A stretch of 64,000 bases of DNA from Styela clava. Lineage: Eukaryota; Chordata; Ascidiacea; Stolidobranchia; Styelidae. Location of the stretch: the NCBI RefSeq assembly GCF_964204865.1, contig NC_135250.1, positions 23,861,395 through 23,925,394 on the forward strand, in the 5' to 3' direction. Numbering within the stretch: position 1 is the stretch's first letter; the number at the start of each line of letters is the position of its first letter. Positions 60,801 through 64,000 of the stretch are shown piece after piece. The notes below the pieces were generated by a model. The model was given only the letters and a program-made list of their open reading frames with translations, made no database searches and had not been told where the DNA came from. Position numbers and translations under genes: made by a program.

Positions 60801-63655
60801 ACTAAGGTATTCAACACAGACTATGTACTATGTAGTGAACATTATAAATATACGTGATTGCTTATTTTACCAATATGCTACCAATTGCTACAAAATAACA
60901 TTTTTTATAATATATTGCAGAGGTATCTGAGTATGATAATTGAGCGTGAACTCGGCACACTTCGTAGATACTACTCCGAGGCTATGCACCAGGTAATAAA
61001 TTTTCTAGCTTGTTCATGAGAATCGTATATTTTCAATATAGCAGTTTTATCATTGGAAATATTTCCAAGTCCAATATCACAGAATACTATCACTACCTCT
61101 GGCTTGCTTTTATCCTTTTCAAAAAGAGTTTTTAGTAGTATATTATCTCTGGAGCAGCCACTAAATGCCTAAAAAATGAGATAATTTTAAAAATTTGTAT
61201 GAATTCCAGACCAAATCTCCAAACATAGTAAAATGTTCTTATTTTTTTATTTTAGCCTCTCCTATTTTCAGTAATAGCTCGGAATTTTTGACATTATGTT
61301 ACTGCAATTTTACTGAAAAATCCCACAAAATCTTTTCTTTCATTCCTTTTACTTCAATAAAATATTTATGTGTAAATAAAATATCAAATTTATAACACAA
61401 TGCAGGAAATGGGAGAAAGTGCAAAGAATGAGAAAGAATTAGATAATATCAATGTCAAATGTATTAAAACTACTAAGAAACATCTCAATGAAATGAAGTT
61501 GCTTCCATACGTTCGCGAAAAATGCATTGAAGAACTTGATTCTGTTTTGGCTGATGAATACGTCATCGTTCGTAAACAGAACAAAGAAAATCAGGTGCAG
61601 TAAATGTTATTTTGAACATTTGATATATGAGTTTGAGGTTCGTTTATTCGAATAAAACTTGACACTTTTATCTTATTATATTTTACAGTCATTCTAGGGA
61701 AAAAAAACTTCGGCGTTGTTCTAGTTTAATTGTTATGTATTTTTTTGCAGAAAGAGTTTCATGACTGGTGTCGAAGAGAGGTGACTAACTGCCTTAAACA
61801 AGCGAAAAATGAAATTGAAGAGGTGCAATATATATCATCGTGGTATAAATAAGAGTGCGTTTGGTTTTCTTATTTCACGTAAATATTTTTGCACAGAAAT
61901 GCAGAAATGATGTGAAAGAAGACCAAGAAATAGAAGCAATTCATGATACCGCAAAATTGCATGCATTAGAGAGTTTTCAAAACCTCAGTCAAAAAGGTCC
62001 AGCGAAAGTTATAGAACAGCACAAAAATGATTTGTGCATTGGACTTGTTGAACTTCTGAGAGATGTTAGACAGCAAAATCAAAATCTAAAGGTTTGGATG
62101 GGGTAGTTTAGTTTGGTTAAGCCAATTTGTATATAAATATATAAATTATATAAGTAGAGTAGCTTGTACTTAACTATTTACTGCTCCTTTCAATCTGCAT
62201 TTTTGTTGGTAGATCCGCATGCAACGTAGCAGTAATCAAGAATGCGCAATTTTTTAGGCAGAAGTTTAACTCTTCAAAGCAATAACGCGAAAGTGAAGTA
62301 GTTCTGTTGTTCCTTATATTCTTCGAATAAAATTATTTTTGTTTTCTTTCATTGTTTGTTAGGAGGCCATTATACGTGAAATGGATGAAACGATAGATGA
62401 ATTCAAACAACAATATAAAAATTCGATGAATAAGGTAAAAAATTAAAAAAAACTATGATAAAATAATCTCTGATCAAACACAAGAAAAGGTCAAAATAAG
62501 ACACGAACAATAGCTAAGTCGTGAGGTTGGAACAGCTAATTTTTCAATAATATTCCACGGTGAAATGCGAGTCAAGATTAGTATTTCAGCCAAGTATAAA
62601 TTGAATAAATTTTCTCAGTATTTCTCTTCATTTTATTTCATTTGCAGGAGTTGAAAGCACCCGCAGCATTGGAAGAAATTGTACTGAAAGAAACACATGA
62701 GCGAATCAAGGATATTGTAATGGAAGATTTTATGGAAAAAAATCGTTTAAAACCAGAAAAAATCTGTCTGCAGTCTAAAGCAGATCTAAATAGAAAGTTG
62801 AATGGCTTATTCAACGCGTTCAAGCAAGAAAACAAAAACAAACAAGTTAGTTATATTTAATTTGGTAATTTTACAGCAAATTGTTTCCAGATACAGTAAA
62901 TAAAATTTCATTATCTTTGCACCCACGTACTCTTGCAACCAGGACATTTGCGCCTGTATAATTTTGCCCCCATGTACAATTGCACCCATAAATTTGCACC
63001 GCCATAATTTTGCACCCGCATACAGAGTGCACCCATATACAATTGCACCCATAGATTTGCATCTCCATATTTTGGCACCCGCGTACAAAGTTCACCCATG
63101 AACAATTGCTTCCTCGTACATTCTTACCATTGGAAATTTGCACCTATGTGCATTTACATAAGTGCAAATGTGCGTGGGTGAAAATGTGCCGAGTGCAATC
63201 TATATGCTAAAATCTGTGGATGTAAATGTCGATGGGTCCAAATGCCGGTAGGTGCAAAAGTATGCAGGTGCTAATGTGCTGTGTTCAGTTCACAGATGCA
63301 AATGTACGTGGGTGTGAATTTACCATCAGTAAATATTTATGGAAAGAACAAGGTGAGCCTACGAATCTCAATAACATCGACTTATTGAGATTCGTAGGCT
63401 CACCCTGTTCTCTCCATAAATATTTACTGATGGTAAATTCACACCCACGTACATTTGCAAAATTAAACTTCCAATTAAAAATTGGTCTGCTGTATCAACC
63501 CAATTGTTTTTTATCTGGTCAGTGCAAGCAAAGCTATGTAAACTTTTTTTCCTAGGTGAAATATTAATACGTTTATTTTTAAGAGAAATCTTCAACAAAA
63601 GCAAGAAGAAATTGTTCGTGAAAGCCTGGTTGTCTACAACAAAGAAATGAATCAG
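50041..63655 (+). CDS. Gene B2: second copy of gene B (3' part beyond right edge)
   Basis: Exons: 50041-50077, 52308-52504, 52973-53107, 54261-54416, 54685-54741, 55311-55536, 57552-57736, 57917-57988, 58274-58471, 59360-59431, 59668-59856, 60380-60451, 60606-60806, 60921-60992, 61406-61594, 61751-61822, 61897-62091, 62363-62434, 62648-62845, 63584-63655. The next exon, equivalent to B1 24386-24571, would begin just past the right edge. All splice sites and frames seen in B1 are kept; I found no stop or frameshift. Amino-acid changes against B1 are few: E to K in exon 7 (SDELP to SDKLP), R to W in exon 9 (GERTF to GEWTF), K to N in exon 15 (DKIN to DNIN) and N to D in exon 18 (EMNET to EMDET). 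All G motifs are identical to B1, so this copy looks functional as far as it can be read. Confidence 0.87.
55646..56948. mobile_element. Mariner-like DNA transposon remnant in B2 intron 6
   Basis: Same insertion as in B1 at the same place, so it predates the duplication (or is shared by both haplotypes). Terminal repeats and internal inverted arms are unchanged. Confidence 0.62.
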
Positions 63656-64000
63656 GTAAAATACTATATTACAGACAAGGGAAGGAGCAAAGTTTTCATT
63701 TGCAGTTCTCCTCAATATATATATCTATTTGTGATTAAATAAGCAACTTCATTGTAGATTATTACATGTACTTACGCATAAAATTTATGTATAAATATGC
63801 TGTTGTACTGTATATACCAGGGCTAGTGAACTGGCGGACCGCGTTCCGAATCTGGAACTCTTTCGACCATTTAATTTGAACCTCGTCTGTTTGTTTATGT
63901 TTGTAAGACAAGAATCGTTTTATAGTTTTAGATGATTTTGATACTCTTTACATCTTCACTGAACCACGGGCGAATGAATTTTGACAGCATGCCAGTATGT

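Larger units (their letters stand above)
40205..64000. repeat. Copy 2 of the ~40-kb A/B locus duplication (visible part)
   Basis: Counterpart of 1-24037, in the same orientation. The outer ends of the repeat unit cannot be seen because both window edges cut the copies, so the segment 24038-40204 has no partner in view. Confidence 0.95.

Noticed and set aside
1..64000. tRNA, rRNA or bacterial-type genes
   Set aside because: I looked for tRNA box-like sequences, ribosomal signatures and Shine-Dalgarno/operon structure and saw none.

Overview
This is an AT-rich animal genome segment. Nearly all coding sequence is in short exons flanked by GT...AG introns, and the longer introns are full of DNA-transposon and foldback debris. 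There are no bacterial operons, tRNA/rRNA genes or CRISPR arrays that I can see. The style (many introns, allele-like divergence between copies, a good 3' splice site a few dozen bases upstream of each start codon, as expected for spliced-leader trans-splicing) suits a tunicate-like invertebrate such as an ascidian. The species cannot be proven from the window.

The window is built from one locus unit present twice, about 40.0-40.2 kb apart (1..24037 matches 40205..64000 almost base for base). Each unit holds two divergently transcribed paralogous genes. Gene A is on the minus strand and gene B on the plus strand, and their start codons face away from each other across about 850 bp. The order is A1 (minus, 3' part cut by the left edge), B1 (plus, complete or nearly so), a convergent intergenic region with a dead LINE tail (about 29.7-34.1 kb), A2 (minus, start to stop but with two lesions), and B2 (plus, cut by the right edge). 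The repetition may be a true tandem duplication or two haplotypes laid end to end by the assembler.

Both genes encode atlastin/GBP-type dynamin-superfamily GTPases. The P-loop (GAMREGKS), the switch-I block (GFSWRGG), DTQG and the RD motif are all present on matching exons with matching intron phases. After the GTPase domain both genes carry a long array of a repeated two-exon module: one exon of 24 codons followed by one of about 58-71 codons, every intron in phase 0. The first module lines up with the single three-helix-bundle middle domain of atlastin. B1 has about twelve modules (about 1420 residues in all) and A2 about nine, the latter followed by a terminal exon with a CxCC cluster and a five-heptad coiled coil. 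I see no transmembrane hairpin. The array of tandemly multiplied three-helix bundles on a GTPase head, in a divergent and duplicated gene pair, is the most unusual thing here.

A2 differs from A1 by a 218-bp deletion that removes the acceptor and first 52 nt of exon 7. It also has a +1 frameshift in exon 13, which lies outside the part of A1 that is visible. Intron features include a mariner-sized element with near-perfect 28-bp terminal repeats, a near-perfect 78-bp-stem hairpin, three large foldback arrays of short degenerate repeats, and a small inverted-repeat element whose two arms differ between the copies by a compensatory base change.
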